The notes: generated by a model from the sequence alone, not told the origin. A stretch of 64,000 nt of DNA from Streptomyces taklimakanensis (GCF_009709575.1 NZ_WIXO01000001.1:868001-932000); one strand, 5' to 3'; positions 29,037 through 39,525 are shown, counted from the stretch's first letter. Numbers and translations: made by a program.

Positions 29037-30107
29037 GTGACCACCGACCGCATCCGCCCCACGAGCCGGGACGTGGCGCGCGCCGCCGGGGTCTCGCAGG
29101 CGGCCGTCTCCCTGGTACTGGGCGACAAGTGGCACGGTCGGGTGTCGGCCCGGAAGGCCGAGGCGGTACGGCGGGCCGCCCGCGAGCTGGGCTACCGCCC
29201 CAACCTCGCCGCCCGCAGTCTGCGACTGGGGCGCACCCGCACCGCGCTGCTGGTCGTCCCGGCCCTGACCAACGAGTTCTTCGCCAGGCTCCACGCGGGT
29301 GCCGCCCGGGTGGCGGCCGAACACGGCTTCGGCGTGGTGCTCTACCCCTCCCCGGAGGGGATCGGGCCCGCGCGGGACCCCTTCGCGTCCGCGAGCGCCG
29401 CCCTGGACGGCGTGATCGCCTCCTCCATGGCCTCCGAATCACTGGCGGCGTTGCGAACCGGCGGCGAACTGCCCCTGGTGATGCTCGACAGCGACCCCGA
29501 GCGCACCCGGGCCGCGGCGACCGTCAACCTCGACATCGCCGACGGCATGCGGCGGGTCGCGGAACACCTGCTGGGGCTGGGGCACCGCAGGCTGGCCCAC
29601 CTCGCCGCGGCGGTGGACTCCTGGACCTTCGAGGTGCGGGCCCGAACGCTGGCCGACGTGGTGCGCGCGGCCGGCTGCCCACCACCGACCACCGTCCCCG
29701 CCGGGCTGGGGGTGGCGGACGGGGCCCGCGCCGCGGCGCGGGCGTTGGCGGCCGACCCGCGCCCCACCGCCCTGGTGTGCGACGACGACGTACTGGCCGC
29801 GGGTGCCTGCAAAGCGGTGCGGCGACTGGGACTCCGGGTGCCGCAGGACGTCTCCGTGACCGGATTCGACGACCTGACGCTCGCCGGCGCGGTCGAACCC
29901 GAGCTGACGACGGTGCGACTGCCGGCCGAGGAGACGGGCGCGGCCGGGATGCGGGCCCTGCTGCGGGTGCTGGAGGCCCCCTCCACCGCGGAGCGGGGGC
30001 GGGACGCCGCTTCCCCGGACGTCACCACCTTGCCGGTGGGGTTGACCGTACGCGACTCCACCGCCCCGCCGCCGGACGCGCCGGGGCGCGCCGGGGGCCG
30101 AACGTGA
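29037..30107 (+). CDS. LacI family transcriptional regulator
   Basis: 356-residue repressor. N-terminal LacI HTH (SRDVARAAGVSQAAVSLVLGDK, about 8-29) with hinge LGYRPNLAARSLRLGRT, then a periplasmic-binding-type ligand domain with ALVCDDDVLAAGACKAVRRLGLRVPQDVSVTGFDD. GTG start behind AGGAG (8-base spacer). Divergent from the MFS transporter gene, its likely target. The ligand is unknown. Confidence 0.92.
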   Translation: MTTDRIRPTSRDVARAAGVSQAAVSLVLGDKWHGRVSARKAEAVRRAARELGYRPNLAARSLRLGRTRTALLVVPALTNEFFARLHAGAARVAAEHGFGVVLYPSPEGIGPARDPFASASAALDGVIASSMASESLAALRTGGELPLVMLDSDPERTRAAATVNLDIADGMRRVAEHLLGLGHRRLAHLAAAVDSWTFEVRARTLADVVRAAGCPPPTTVPAGLGVADGARAAARALAADPRPTALVCDDDVLAAGACKAVRRLGLRVPQDVSVTGFDDLTLAGAVEPELTTVRLPAEETGAAGMRALLRVLEAPSTAERGRDAASPDVTTLPVGLTVRDSTAPPPDAPGRAGGRT

Positions 30108-30108
30108 C

Positions 30109-30135
30109 CGGGGCGGGCCGGCACGGCCCGCCCCG
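30109..30135. terminator. Bidirectional terminator between lacI-type gene and prcA
   Basis: Perfect 12-bp stem (30109-30120 with 30124-30135) and 3-base loop filling the 32-bp gap between two convergent stop codons. Confidence 0.75.
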
Positions 30136-30139
30136 TCGC

Positions 30140-30895
30140 TCACTCCTCGTCGTCCGTCGAGGCACCGGAGGACCCCCCGGTCGCCCCGGACGCACCGTTC
30201 TCCTCCAGCAGCCGGGAGAGCCGGCTGCCCAGCACGCGCTTGAACTTGCGCTGCTGGGGGCGGGTGCGGTCCAGGACGGCCACCTCCAGCTGGTCGGCGG
30301 TGAGGGTGCGCTCCCCGCCGTTGTTGTCCCGGGTGAGCGACTCCACCGCCAGCTTCAGCGCCTCGGAGAGGGTCATGCCGTCCCGGTGCCGCTGACCGAG
30401 GTAGCTGCCGATCTGATCGGAGTTGCCGCCGACCGCCACCGAGCCGTGCTCGTCGACGATCGAACCGTCGTGCGGCAACCGGTAGATCTGGTCGTCCTCG
30501 GGGCCCTCCCCGACCTCGGCGACGATCAGTTCCACCTCGTAGGGCTTCTCGGCGGCGCTGGAGAAGATGGTGCCCAGCGTCTGGGCGTAGACGTTGGCCA
30601 GCCCGCGTGCGGTGACGTCCGTGCGGGCGTAGGTGTAACCGCGCAGGTCGGCGTAGCGCACGCCACCGATGCGCAGGTTCTCGAACTCGTTGTACTTGCC
30701 CACCGCCGCGAAGGCGATCCGGTCGTAGATCTCGCTGACCTTGTGCAGTGCCCGAGACGGGTTCTCCGCGACGAACACGATGCCGTCGGCGTACTGCAAC
30801 ACGACCACGCTGCGACCGCGCGCGATGCCCTTGCGGGCGTACTCGGCGCGGTCCGCCATGGCCTGCTGGGGTGAGACATAGAACGGCGTCGACAC
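30140..30895 (-). CDS. prcA: 20S proteasome alpha subunit
   Basis: 251-residue alpha-type subunit forming the outer rings of the bacterial 20S proteasome. It begins [25 protein letters not shown], the conserved alpha N-terminus that gates the pore, and carries the core [15 protein letters not shown] and [17 protein letters not shown]. The C-terminus has an extended Gly/Ser/acidic tail (about 25 residues). GTG start; 22 bp after prcB. Confidence 0.97.
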   Translation of the reverse strand: MSTPFYVSPQQAMADRAEYARKGIARGRSVVVLQYADGIVFVAENPSRALHKVSEIYDRIAFAAVGKYNEFENLRIGGVRYADLRGYTYARTDVTARGLANVYAQTLGTIFSSAAEKPYEVELIVAEVGEGPEDDQIYRLPHDGSIVDEHGSVAVGGNSDQIGSYLGQRHRDGMTLSEALKLAVESLTRDNNGGERTLTADQLEVAVLDRTRPQQRKFKRVLGSRLSRLLEENGASGATGGSSGASTDDEE

Positions 30896-30917
30896 CGGCT
30901 ATCCGTCCCTTCCTGTT

Positions 30918-31763
30918 CTAGAGCACCGGGGCCTGCGGCCCGTTGGGCGACTGGAGCCGGCCGTCGTGCACCGAGCGGGCGATGTCGGCCACCTCGTCCT
31001 CGGTGAGCCTGCGGAATCCCTCGTCGGTGATCACCGCGACGACGGGGTAGATCCGGCGGACGAGATCGGGTCCGCCGGTGGCGGAGTCGTCGTCGGCGGC
31101 GTCGTAGAGCGCCTGGACGACCACGGTGGCGGCCTGCTCCTCGGTGAGGTCGTCCCGGTGGAGCTTCTTGAGGGAGCCGCGCGCGAAGACCGAGCCGGAG
31201 CCCACCGCCGCGAAGCCCCGCTCCTCGGAGCGGCCTCCGGTGACGTCGTAGGAGAAGACGCGGCCCTCGCCCCGGTCCACGTCGTACCCGGCGAACAGCG
31301 GGATCACCGCCAGGCCCTGCATGGCCATGCCGAGATTGCCGCGGATCATCGTGGACAGACGGTTGGCCTTGCCCTCCAGGGAGAGCTGGGCGCCCTCCAC
31401 CTTCTCGAAGTGCTCCAGCTCCAGTTGGAAGAGCTTGACCAGCTCCACCGCCAACCCGGCCGTCCCGGCGATGCCGACCGCGCTGTACTCGTCGGCCGGG
31501 AAGACCTTCTCGATGTCGCGCTGGGCGATCATGTTGCCCATCGTCGCCCGCCGGTCACCGGCCAGCACCACCCCGCCGGGGAAGGTGGCCGAGACGATCG
31601 TCGTACCGTGCGGCGCCTCCACGGCGCCCTTCACCGGGGGCAGCGGACGGTTGCCGGGGAGCTGCTCGGGCGCGTGCTCGGACAGGAAGTCCATGAACGA
31701 GGACGAGCCCGGCGTCAGGAAGGCGGCAGGCAGACGCCCTGAGCTACGGGTGTTGGCTTCCAC
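30918..31763 (-). CDS. prcB: 20S proteasome beta subunit
   Basis: 281-residue catalytic beta subunit made as a precursor. A 53-residue propeptide ends at [11 protein letters not shown], so Thr54 becomes the N-terminal nucleophile; Lys and Asp partners are expected in the [20 protein letters not shown] region. GTG start after GGAAGGAAA. Follows pup by 125 bp and precedes prcA. Confidence 0.97.
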   Translation of the reverse strand: MEANTRSSGRLPAAFLTPGSSSFMDFLSEHAPEQLPGNRPLPPVKGAVEAPHGTTIVSATFPGGVVLAGDRRATMGNMIAQRDIEKVFPADEYSAVGIAGTAGLAVELVKLFQLELEHFEKVEGAQLSLEGKANRLSTMIRGNLGMAMQGLAVIPLFAGYDVDRGEGRVFSYDVTGGRSEERGFAAVGSGSVFARGSLKKLHRDDLTEEQAATVVVQALYDAADDDSATGGPDLVRRIYPVVAVITDEGFRRLTEDEVADIARSVHDGRLQSPNGPQAPVL

Positions 31764-31888
31764 ACGTTTCCTTCCAGCAGATCATGGGACCGGATCTTGG
31801 AGTTCCTGCACGGACCTTACCCCTGGCGGCGCATGTCATCCGTCCCGCACCCCCGCCGTCGCGGAGGTGCGGGACGGACATCCGCGCC

Positions 31889-32107
31889 CTACTCGCCACC
31901 CTTTTGGACAAAGCTGCGAACGAAGTCCTCCGCGTTCTCCTCGAGGACGTCGTCGATCTCGTCCAGCACGGAGTCCACCTCGTCCGACAGCGCCTCGTGG
32001 CGCTCCTTGAGATCCTCCGAAGCCTGCGCCTCCGACGCCTGCTCCTCGACCTCCTCGGTGGAGCGCGTCGCCTTCTGCTGGCCGCCGCCGGTGTCCTTGG
32101 TCGCCAT
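31889..32107 (-). CDS. pup: Prokaryotic ubiquitin-like protein Pup (ends in Glu)
   Basis: 72-residue intrinsically disordered tag for proteasomal degradation. It starts MATKDTGGGQQKATRS, has the helical ARC-binding segment (about 33-58) and ends VRSFVQKGGE. The last codon before the stop is GAG, so the mature C-terminal glutamate is encoded directly; no deamidation by Dop is needed before PafA uses it. ATG after GGGGTGAGG. An ATG 45 codons upstream has no ribosome site and is not conserved-like. The 190-bp region upstream should hold a promoter (TAGGGT-like -10). Confidence 0.97.
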   Translation of the reverse strand: MATKDTGGGQQKATRSTEEVEEQASEAQASEDLKERHEALSDEVDSVLDEIDDVLEENAEDFVRSFVQKGGE

Positions 32108-32297
32108 ATACCTCACCCCGCTCGGTTGGACGGTACAAGATCGGACCCTACAGGCCGGGTCCGACATCGGCCCTTTTGCTGTCACTGACGAGTACGTGTC
32201 CCACTTCCCGCCACCGCCGTCACGTCCGGGAGCCTTCTTCATGATTCCCGTATCCGGAGGTGTTCAGCCGCGTTCCGCGCGCCCGATCCCGGGCCCG

Positions 32298-33809
32298 TCA
32301 CCTCCCCGAGAGCGCCCGGACCAGCTCCTCGGCCGTGCGGCAGCGCTCCAGCAGCTCGCCGACGTGGGCGCGCGTGCCGCGCAGCGGCTCCAGGGTCGGC
32401 ACCCGCTGGAGGGAGTCCCGCCCGGGCAGGTCGAAGATCACCGAATCCCAGGAGGCGGCCGCCACGGCGTCGGCGTACCGGTCCAGGCAGCGACCGCGGA
32501 AGTACGCGCGGGTGTCCTCCGGCGGCTCGGTGCGGGCCCGCTCCACGTCCGCCTCGTCCAACAGCCGCTTCATCCTGCCGCGCGCCGCCAAGCGGTTGTA
32601 CAGCCCCTTGTCGGGCCGCACATCGGCGTACTGCAGGTCGACCAGGTGCAGCCGTGCGGCGTCCCAGCCCAGGCCGTCGCGGCGCCGGTAGCCCTCCATC
32701 AGCTCCTTCTTGGCCACCCAGTCCAGCTCGCCGGCCAGACTCATCGGGTCCCTTTCCAGACGGCCCAGGACGTCCTCCCAACGGGCGAGCACGTCGGCGG
32801 TCTGCTCGTCGACGTCCGCGCCCCAGCGCTCCTCGACGTACTTGCGGGCCAGCTCGCAGTACTCCATCTGGAGCTGTACGGCGGTGAGCTTCCGGCCGCT
32901 GCGGAGCGTGATCAGGCGTCGCAGCGACGGATCGTGGCTGACCTGGTGCAGGGTGCGCACGGGCTGGTCGACGGCGAGGTCCACGGCGATGAAGCCGTCC
33001 TCGATCATGGACAGCACCAGTGAGGTGGTGCCCAGTTTGAGGTAGGTGGAGACCTCCGACAGGTTGGCGTCGCCGACGATCACGTGCAGCCGACGGTACC
33101 GCTCGGCGTCGGCGTGCGGCTCGTCGCGGGTGTTGATGATCGGTCGTTTGAGGGTGGTCTCCAGACCGACCTCGACCTCGAAGTAGTCGGCGCGCTGACT
33201 GATCTGGAAGCCGTGCTCGGAGCCGTCCTGGCCGATGCCAACCCGGCCGGCGCCGGTGACGACCTGGCGGGAGACGAAGAAGGGCGTCAGGTGGCGCACG
33301 ATCTCCGTGAAGGGGGTCTCCCGCTTCATCAGGTAGTTCTCGTGGCAGCCGTAGGAGGCGCCCTTGTTGTCGGTGTTGTTCTTGTAGAGGTGGATCGGCT
33401 GGGCGCCGGGCAGCTCGGCGGCCCGCCTGGCGGCCTCGGCCATGATCCGCTCGCCCGCCTTGTCCCACAGCACCGCGTCGCGCGGATTGGTCACCTCGGG
33501 GGCGCTGTACTCGGGATGGGCGTGGTCCACGTACAGCCGGGCGCCATTGGTGAGGATGACGTTCGCCAGACCGATGTCCTCGTCCGTGAGCTGGCTGGCG
33601 TCGGCCACCTCGCGCGCCAGGTCGAATCCGCGGGCGTCCCGCAGCGGGTTCTCCTCCTCGAAGTCCCAGCGGGCGCGGCGCGCCCGGTGCATCGCCGCCG
33701 CGTAGGCGTTGACGATCTGGGACGAGGTGAGCATGGCATTGGCGTTCGGGTGGGCGGGCACGGAGATCCCGTACTCCGTCTCGATGCCCATTACTCGCCG
33801 TACGGTCAT
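32298..33809 (-). CDS. dop: Pup deamidase/depupylase Dop
   Basis: 503-residue PafA paralogue that removes Pup from substrates (and deamidates Pup-Gln in species that need it). [14 protein letters not shown] carries metal-binding Glu10; catalytic Asp95 is in [16 protein letters not shown]. The Dop-specific loop is present at about residues 40-80 ([24 protein letters not shown]), which distinguishes it from PafA. ATG after GGAGGG. First gene of dop-pup-prcB-prcA. Confidence 0.95.
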   Translation of the reverse strand: MTVRRVMGIETEYGISVPAHPNANAMLTSSQIVNAYAAAMHRARRARWDFEEENPLRDARGFDLAREVADASQLTDEDIGLANVILTNGARLYVDHAHPEYSAPEVTNPRDAVLWDKAGERIMAEAARRAAELPGAQPIHLYKNNTDNKGASYGCHENYLMKRETPFTEIVRHLTPFFVSRQVVTGAGRVGIGQDGSEHGFQISQRADYFEVEVGLETTLKRPIINTRDEPHADAERYRRLHVIVGDANLSEVSTYLKLGTTSLVLSMIEDGFIAVDLAVDQPVRTLHQVSHDPSLRRLITLRSGRKLTAVQLQMEYCELARKYVEERWGADVDEQTADVLARWEDVLGRLERDPMSLAGELDWVAKKELMEGYRRRDGLGWDAARLHLVDLQYADVRPDKGLYNRLAARGRMKRLLDEADVERARTEPPEDTRAYFRGRCLDRYADAVAAASWDSVIFDLPGRDSLQRVPTLEPLRGTRAHVGELLERCRTAEELVRALSGR

Positions 33810-34002
33810 GCGGCCCTCCTTGCCCGGCGGCGGCCCGCCGTCGGGCCTCCGCTCAAGTCCCGCTGCGCTCCCGGCCCGAACCCGGCCCCCGGTCCCGCAC
33901 CGTGCGCGGCGGTGGGGTCGAGCCTAGGACGGTCGGAGCGTGGATGGGAGATCACTGCGGATTTCCCGTGTCTTGTCGTGGGATCGTGGGGATCGGATGT
34001 GG

Positions 34003-34060
34003 AAAAGACCCGGCTGCGGACCCCGTCCGCGTCGGGAACGGGGACGGGATCCGCAGCCGG
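34003..34060 (-). terminator. Terminator after arc
   Basis: A 19-bp stem (34010-34028 with 34042-34060, one mismatch) with a 13-base loop is followed on the minus strand by TCTTTTCC. It lies 10 bp after the arc stop and separates arc from dop. Confidence 0.85.
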
Positions 34061-34070
34061 ACGGCGTCTG

Positions 34071-35837
34071 CTACAGGTACTGGCCGGTGTTGGCCACCGT
34101 GTCGATGGAGCGTCCGGTGTCCGCGCCCTGCTTTCCGGTGACCAGGGTGCGGATGAAGACGATCCGCTCGCCCTTCTTGCCGGAGATGCGGGCCCAGTCG
34201 TCGGGGTTGGTGGTGTTGGGCAGGTCCTCGTTCTCCTTGAACTCGTCCACACAGGCGGCGAGCAGGTGGGAGACCCGCAGACCCTTCTGGTTGTGGTCCA
34301 GGTAGGCCTTGATCGCCATCTTCTTGGCCCGGTCGACGATGTTCTGGATCATCGCTCCGGAGTTGAAGTCCTTGAAGTACAGGACCTCCTTGTCACCGTT
34401 GGCGTAGGTGACCTCCAGGAAGCGGTTCTCCTCGGATTCGGCGTACATCTGCTCGACGACCGACTGGATCATCCCGTCGACGGTGGCCTCGGGGTCGTTG
34501 TTGTGCTCCGCGAGGTCGTCCGCGTGCAGCGGGAGGTTCGGGGTCAGGTACTTCGAGAAGATGTCCTTGGCGGCCTCGGCGTCCGGACGCTCGATCTTGA
34601 TCTTCACGTCCAGTCGGCCCGGGCGCAGGATCGCCGGGTCGATCATGTCCTCGCGGTTGGAGGCGCCGATGACGATGACGTTCTCCAGGCCCTCCACACC
34701 GTCGATCTCCGACAGCAGCTGCGGGACGATGGTGTTCTCCACGTCCGAGCTGACACCGGAGCCGCGAGTCCGGAAGAGGGAGTCCATCTCGTCGAAGAAG
34801 ACGATGACGGGCGTGCCCTCGCTCGCCTTCTCCCTGGCCCGCTGGAAGACCAGCCGGATGTGCCGCTCCGTCTCGCCGACGTACTTGTTGAGCAGCTCGG
34901 GGCCCTTGATGTTGAGGAAGTAGCTCTTCCCCTGGGGCTGCCCGGTCACCTCGGCGACCTTCTTGGCGAGGGAGTTGGCGACGGCCTTGGCGATCAGCGT
35001 CTTGCCGCAGCCGGGCGGGCCGTACAGCAGCACGCCCTTGGGAGGCCGGAGTTCGTGCTCCTTGAACAGGTCCGGGTAGAGGTAGGGCAGCTCCACCGCG
35101 TCACGGATCAGCTCGATCTGCCCACCCAGACCACCGATCTTCTCGTAGTCGATGTCCGGGACCTCTTCGAGGACGAGCTCCTCGACCTCGCTCTTGGGAA
35201 CGACCTCGTAGACGTACCCGGAGCGCGGTTCCAGCAACAGCGCGTCACCGGCCCGGAGCGTGGCGTCCATGAGCGGCTCGGCGAGCCTCACCACGCGTTC
35301 CTCGTCGGTGTGCCCTATCACCAGGGCCCGCTCGCCGTCCTCCAGGACCTCCTTGAGGGTGACGATGTCCCCGGCCCGTTCGAACTTCATCGCCTCGACC
35401 ACGTTCAGCGCCTCGTTGAGCATGACCTCCTGGCCACGCTTGAGCTCGCCGAGGTCGACGCTGGGGCTGACGTTCACCCGGAGCTTGCGCCCACCGGTGA
35501 AGATGTCGGCCGTACCGTCCTCGTTCGCCTGCAGGAAGACCCCGAAACCGGCCGGTGGCTGGGCCAACCGGTCGACCTCCTCCTTGAGGGCCACGATCTG
35601 GTCGCGAGCCTCACGGAGGGTGTTGGCGAGCCGCTCGTTCTGCGCGGACACGCCGGCCAGGTTCGTCTGCAGCTCGACGATCCGCTCCTCGAGAATCCGA
35701 GTGTGCCGCGGAGAGTCGGCGAGCTTGCGGCGCAGGACGGCGATCTCCTGCTCGAGATGGGCAACCTGGCCTGCCGGGTCGTCGGAACCCCGTTCGGGCC
35801 GGATACCGCGGTTGATGTCGTCGTCGTGGGCTGCCAC
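34071..35837 (-). CDS. arc: Proteasome-associated AAA+ ATPase ARC (Mpa)
   Basis: 588-residue hexameric unfoldase that recognises Pup and feeds substrates into the 20S core. N-terminal coiled coil (about 20-92) binds Pup; double OB domain (about 95-225); AAA+ module with Walker A GPPGCGKT (273-280), Walker [13 protein letters not shown] and arginine finger region RPGRLD. The C-terminus ends GQYL, the HbYX-like motif that opens the proteasome gate. The GTG start ([10 protein letters not shown]) lies behind GGAGGTGAGG; a TTG six codons earlier is less likely. Confidence 0.96.
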   Translation of the reverse strand: MAAHDDDINRGIRPERGSDDPAGQVAHLEQEIAVLRRKLADSPRHTRILEERIVELQTNLAGVSAQNERLANTLREARDQIVALKEEVDRLAQPPAGFGVFLQANEDGTADIFTGGRKLRVNVSPSVDLGELKRGQEVMLNEALNVVEAMKFERAGDIVTLKEVLEDGERALVIGHTDEERVVRLAEPLMDATLRAGDALLLEPRSGYVYEVVPKSEVEELVLEEVPDIDYEKIGGLGGQIELIRDAVELPYLYPDLFKEHELRPPKGVLLYGPPGCGKTLIAKAVANSLAKKVAEVTGQPQGKSYFLNIKGPELLNKYVGETERHIRLVFQRAREKASEGTPVIVFFDEMDSLFRTRGSGVSSDVENTIVPQLLSEIDGVEGLENVIVIGASNREDMIDPAILRPGRLDVKIKIERPDAEAAKDIFSKYLTPNLPLHADDLAEHNNDPEATVDGMIQSVVEQMYAESEENRFLEVTYANGDKEVLYFKDFNSGAMIQNIVDRAKKMAIKAYLDHNQKGLRVSHLLAACVDEFKENEDLPNTTNPDDWARISGKKGERIVFIRTLVTGKQGADTGRSIDTVANTGQYL

Positions 35838-36114
35838 GGTCCTCACCTCCTCCAAGGGGAGCTGGACGCTTCCTGACCCTACCTGGACCCGTGGGGGTTG
35901 AAACCCCTAGATCACAAACACGGTCGGGGTGTGTCTGATCTTCACCCTTGCGCACTCCCTTACCCCGGGTGAATACCCACCCAACCTCGCCGGAAAGCGG
36001 CCGGTTGTATCGTCGGAGGCGTCAACCCCCCTCACGGGTGGCTCTATTCCGCCAACATCACGTCGGAATTCCGTCACGCGGACCGGCCACGAGCGCAGGA
36101 ACGGCAGGCAGTAC

Positions 36115-36429
36115 ATGGGCGCGCAGCACGAGCAGCTCTCGGAACTGGAAGTCTGGATCGACCAGGACCTGTGCACCGGAGACGGCATCTGCGCGCAGTA
36201 CGCGCCCGACGTCTTCGAGCTGGACATCGACGGGCTGGCCTACGTCAAGCCCCCGGCCCCCGCGGGCGAGGAGGCGGACCTGCTGACCGAGCCCGGAGCG
36301 GCCGCGCCCGTCCCGCTGCCGCTGCTGAACGACGTGGTGGACTCCGCCCGGGAGTGCCCAGGCGAGTGCATCCACGTGCGGCGCGCCTCGGACGGCGTCG
36401 AGGTGCACGGCCCCGACGCCGCCGCGTGA
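36115..36429 (+). CDS. Ferredoxin, probable 3Fe-4S type
   Basis: 104-residue ferredoxin. The cluster ligands follow the C-x5-C ... CP pattern: CTGDGIC (Cys20 and Cys26) and ARECPGECI, as in 3Fe-4S ferredoxins that serve cytochromes P450. The normal 64-70-residue core is lengthened by an Ala/Pro-rich insert (about 42-68). Divergent from arc (277 bp apart), a neighbour relation also seen in other Streptomyces. Its redox partner is not in this window. Confidence 0.88.
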   Translation: MGAQHEQLSELEVWIDQDLCTGDGICAQYAPDVFELDIDGLAYVKPPAPAGEEADLLTEPGAAAPVPLPLLNDVVDSARECPGECIHVRRASDGVEVHGPDAAA

Positions 36430-36459
36430 CGCGCGGCGCCGCCGGCGGACGGTGAGGGC

Positions 36460-37179
36460 TCACACGCTCCCGGCCGGCGGCGCCGCCCGGAGCACGAACT
36501 TCCCGTCCCGCCAGTTCCATTCGACGTCGCGCGCCAGGTCGGGGCAGCAACGGGGCACGTCGGACGACGAGTAGCCCAGCAGTCTGGCGGAGATCGTTCG
36601 GTCGTGGACGGCCAGGTCCTGCACGGACATGTCCTCGCCCGGGTCCACCAGGGTCTCGGCGATCCGCGGTCGCTCCCCCTCGGCCGTGGGGTGCGCCAGG
36701 ACGTACATCCCGCTGGGCGGGGTTCCGATCCCCGCGGGGCAGCGCACCACCGCCACCGTCTCGGCCCGCCCGTCGCCGTCGAGGTCCGCGGTCGCCCGGT
36801 CGATCACCTCCGCCCCCGTCGGACCACAGTCCAGCGGGTAACGCGCCGTGTCCGCGTCCGGACCGGGAGCCGGGGCGGCGGGCCGCTCCGAGGGCGTGGC
36901 GGTGGCACCCGTGGGCCCCAGCAGCGCCGTACCGCCCAGCACACCGGCCAGCGCGGCGGCCGTCACCAGCCAGTGCAGCGGGCGGGAACGGGCGTGGGAC
37001 GGGCCGCCGGGGGAAGACGGCGGGGAGGACGGTGGAGGAAAAGCGCGCAGGAGACCGGGGCCGGGTTGGCGAGGAACGGACGCGGACGCGTTCGACGGGT
37101 CGGGCACGTCGGGGACGGGGCCCGGGGAAGCGGCGGAGGGGTTCGACGGGGAGGGCACAGAGTCTGCCGGGAGCTGCAC
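36460..37179 (-). CDS. Exported/membrane-anchored protein with VCBS-like repeat
   Basis: 239-residue protein. A Pro/Ser-rich N-terminus (about 1-70) precedes a hydrophobic segment (LHWLVTAAALAGVLGGTALLG) and an extracellular domain with DLDGDGRAETVAVVRC, a calcium-binding-type repeat, and cysteines in YPLDCGPTG and VPRCCPDL. The GTG start is 8 bases after AGGAG; an ATG 14 codons upstream lacks a site. Function unknown. It is convergent with the ferredoxin gene. Confidence 0.75.
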   Translation of the reverse strand: MQLPADSVPSPSNPSAASPGPVPDVPDPSNASASVPRQPGPGLLRAFPPPSSPPSSPGGPSHARSRPLHWLVTAAALAGVLGGTALLGPTGATATPSERPAAPAPGPDADTARYPLDCGPTGAEVIDRATADLDGDGRAETVAVVRCPAGIGTPPSGMYVLAHPTAEGERPRIAETLVDPGEDMSVQDLAVHDRTISARLLGYSSSDVPRCCPDLARDVEWNWRDGKFVLRAAPPAGSV

Positions 37180-37316
37180 GCGGTCGACTCCTGGGATCGG
37201 GCGGCCGGGGGTGCCCAGCATCGTGCCATACGTCACACCGGGGCGGAACGCCGGGTGCCCGTTCCGTTCCCGCCGTGCGGCGGAGCCCGCTTCACTCGGA
37301 CGGAGGAGGAGAGGGG

Positions 37317-38216
37317 TCAGCCGCGGCCCGAGCCGCCTCCGGGACCGGTGTAGTCCTCCCCGTAGGCGCCCTTCGCCGGGCGGCGGCGACGCATCGGGGG
37401 CTCGACGCCGTCGGCGAGACGACGGGCGGTGAGCAGGAAGCCGGTGTGCCCGATCATGCGGTGGTCGGGGCGGACGGCCAGGCCCTCGACGTGCCAGGTG
37501 CGGACCATGGTCTCCCAGGCCGTCGGCTCGTTGAAGGTGCCGTGCTCGCGGATGGACTCCACGGTGCGGGCGAGCTGGGTGGTGGTGGCGACGTAGGCGC
37601 ACAGGATGCCGCCGGGCACGAGGGCCTTGGAGACGGCCTCCAGACACTCCCAGGGGGCGAGCATGTCCAGGATGACCCGGTCGACATCGGTGTCGGACAG
37701 GTTGTCCTGGAGGTCGCCGACGGTCAGCCGCCAGGCGGGGTGCGGTCCGCCGAAGTACCGCTCGACGTTCTGCCGGGCGATGTCGGCGAAGTCGGCGCGG
37801 CGCTCGTAGGAGTGCAGCATTCCCTGGTCGCCGACGGCCCGCAGCAGGAACGTGCTCAGCGAGCCGGAGCCGACACCCGCCTCGACGACGCGCGCGCCGG
37901 GGAAGATGTCGGCCATCGCGAGGATCTGCCCCGCGTCCTTGGGGTAGACGACGGCCGCGCCGCGCGGCATGGACAGGACGTAGTCGGGGAGCAGGGGACG
38001 CAGCGCGAGGTAGGCGACGTTTCCCGTGGTACGGACGACCGTGCCCTCGGGAGCACCGATCAGCTCGTCGTGGGGGAAGGCTCCCTTGTGGGTGTGGAAG
38101 CTCTTGCCCGCCTCGAGCGTGAAGGTGTAGTGGCGTCCCTTGGGATCGGTGAGCTGGACCTGGTCCCCGACCTGGAAGGGCCCGCGACGGCGGGCGGCAC
38201 CGGTCGGTTCGGACAT
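37317..38216 (-). CDS. trmI: tRNA (adenine-58-N1)-methyltransferase
   Basis: 299-residue class I SAM methyltransferase that makes m1A58 in the T-loop of tRNA. N-terminal beta region (FQVGDQVQLTDPKGRHYTFTLEAGK) then the Rossmann domain with VVEAGVGSGSLSTFLLRAVG and VDRVILDMLAPWECLEAVSKAL. The start MSEPTGAARRRGP fits the family; a longer frame upstream is Pro/Arg-rich. Its promoter region is the 79 bp after the site-2 protease gene. Confidence 0.94.
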   Translation of the reverse strand: MSEPTGAARRRGPFQVGDQVQLTDPKGRHYTFTLEAGKSFHTHKGAFPHDELIGAPEGTVVRTTGNVAYLALRPLLPDYVLSMPRGAAVVYPKDAGQILAMADIFPGARVVEAGVGSGSLSTFLLRAVGDQGMLHSYERRADFADIARQNVERYFGGPHPAWRLTVGDLQDNLSDTDVDRVILDMLAPWECLEAVSKALVPGGILCAYVATTTQLARTVESIREHGTFNEPTAWETMVRTWHVEGLAVRPDHRMIGHTGFLLTARRLADGVEPPMRRRRPAKGAYGEDYTGPGGGSGRG

Positions 38217-38295
38217 GGGGGCAAGGGTAGTCCAGGCCGGTGCCCGGTCCGTAATCGAGGCCCCGGCCCCACGGCGGGCGGGGCCCGGGGTCGGG

Positions 38296-39525
38296 TCAGG
38301 GCGCGGTGGGCTTGGCCATGGCGGCCACGAAGGCCCGCTCGACGTCACCGGCCGAGAGCACCCCGTAGACGTCGCCGTTCCCCTCGACCACCAGGTACTC
38401 GCTGGCGGGGGTGGCCCGCAGGTGGTCCAGCAGTTCCTCGCCGGCCAGCTCGGCCCACACCCGCATGCCCTCGGTGATGTCCTGGGCGAGGGTGCTCACC
38501 GCCACCCAGGGGCGACGGTGCCCGGGCACGCCGGCGATGGCGGACTCGCGGACGATGGCGATCGGATCGCCCTGGCCGTCCACGACCACCAGGGCACGGG
38601 CCCCGGCCACGTTGGCGCGGCGCAGCCCCTCCGACAGGGGCGTGTCCGAGGTGACGGGCACGGCGCGGCGGGCCAGGGCGCGGGCGCTCAGCTCCGGCAG
38701 GCGCTCGCGCAGCCGGGCCATCCGCAGGCTGTTGCCGGCCCCCGTCCAGATGATCGCGGCGAGGATCGCGGCCAGCAGGGCGTCGATGAGGGAGTCGCTG
38801 CTGCCGAAGCCCTCCTCGGTGTACCCGCCGGCGTAGCTGAGCAGCGGCATCCCGACCAGGACGGCGACGGCCAGCGCCCGCCCCGTCCAGGCCGCGGCGA
38901 CGGTGCCGGTCATGGCCCTGCCGCTGAGTTTCCAGATCACCGCGCGCAGCATCCGTCCGCCGTCCAGCGGCAGACCGGGCAGCAGGTTGAACGCGGCGAC
39001 GATCAGGTTGGAGACCATCAGCCCGGCCAGCAGCACCGCCGGCACCGTGCCGGACTCCACGGCGAACAGGGCGAGGTAGAACAGCCCCGACAGCACCAGG
39101 GAGAACAGCGGTCCGACGAAGGCCAGGACGAACTCCCGGCCCGGGCTCTCGGTCTCCTTCTCGATCTCCGACACCCCGCCGAAGAACTGCAGCTGGATGC
39201 GGCGCACCGGGAGCTTGAAGCGCAGGGCCGCCACGGTGTGGGCCAGCTCGTGGACCAGGACGGAGGCGTAGAAGGCGACCGCGAAGAACAGTGACACCAG
39301 GTAGCGGGCGCCGCCCAGCTCGGGCAGGACGCGCTCCAGCTGCCCGCCGAAGACCCAGGTGATCAGCGCGGCGACGACGAACCAGCTCGGCGCGACGTAG
39401 ACGGGCACGCCGAAGGGGCGGCCCATGAGGATGCCGCCGCCGCTCTCGCGCGGACGCTTCGGCCTGCCGTTCGCCGATGGGCCGGAACCGGGCTCCGGCC
39501 GTCCGCTGTTGTCCGTGTCCGCCAC
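38296..39525 (-). CDS. Site-2 (M50) intramembrane metalloprotease with CBS pair
   Basis: 409-residue membrane zinc protease. Helices surround HELAH (residues 92-96, active site) and NLLPGLPLDGGR (180-191, third zinc ligand). A C-terminal pair of CBS domains (about 270-405) probably binds a nucleotide and controls activity. Related proteins cut anti-sigma factors or other membrane substrates; none is evident nearby. GTG start after GAGGGGAACCC. Confidence 0.92.
   Translation of the reverse strand: MADTDNSGRPEPGSGPSANGRPKRPRESGGGILMGRPFGVPVYVAPSWFVVAALITWVFGGQLERVLPELGGARYLVSLFFAVAFYASVLVHELAHTVAALRFKLPVRRIQLQFFGGVSEIEKETESPGREFVLAFVGPLFSLVLSGLFYLALFAVESGTVPAVLLAGLMVSNLIVAAFNLLPGLPLDGGRMLRAVIWKLSGRAMTGTVAAAWTGRALAVAVLVGMPLLSYAGGYTEEGFGSSDSLIDALLAAILAAIIWTGAGNSLRMARLRERLPELSARALARRAVPVTSDTPLSEGLRRANVAGARALVVVDGQGDPIAIVRESAIAGVPGHRRPWVAVSTLAQDITEGMRVWAELAGEELLDHLRATPASEYLVVEGNGDVYGVLSAGDVERAFVAAMAKPTAP

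Noticed and set aside
32108..32242. N-terminal extension of Pup by 45 residues
   Set aside because: No ribosome site at the upstream ATG, and Pup proteins begin at MATKDT-like sequence.
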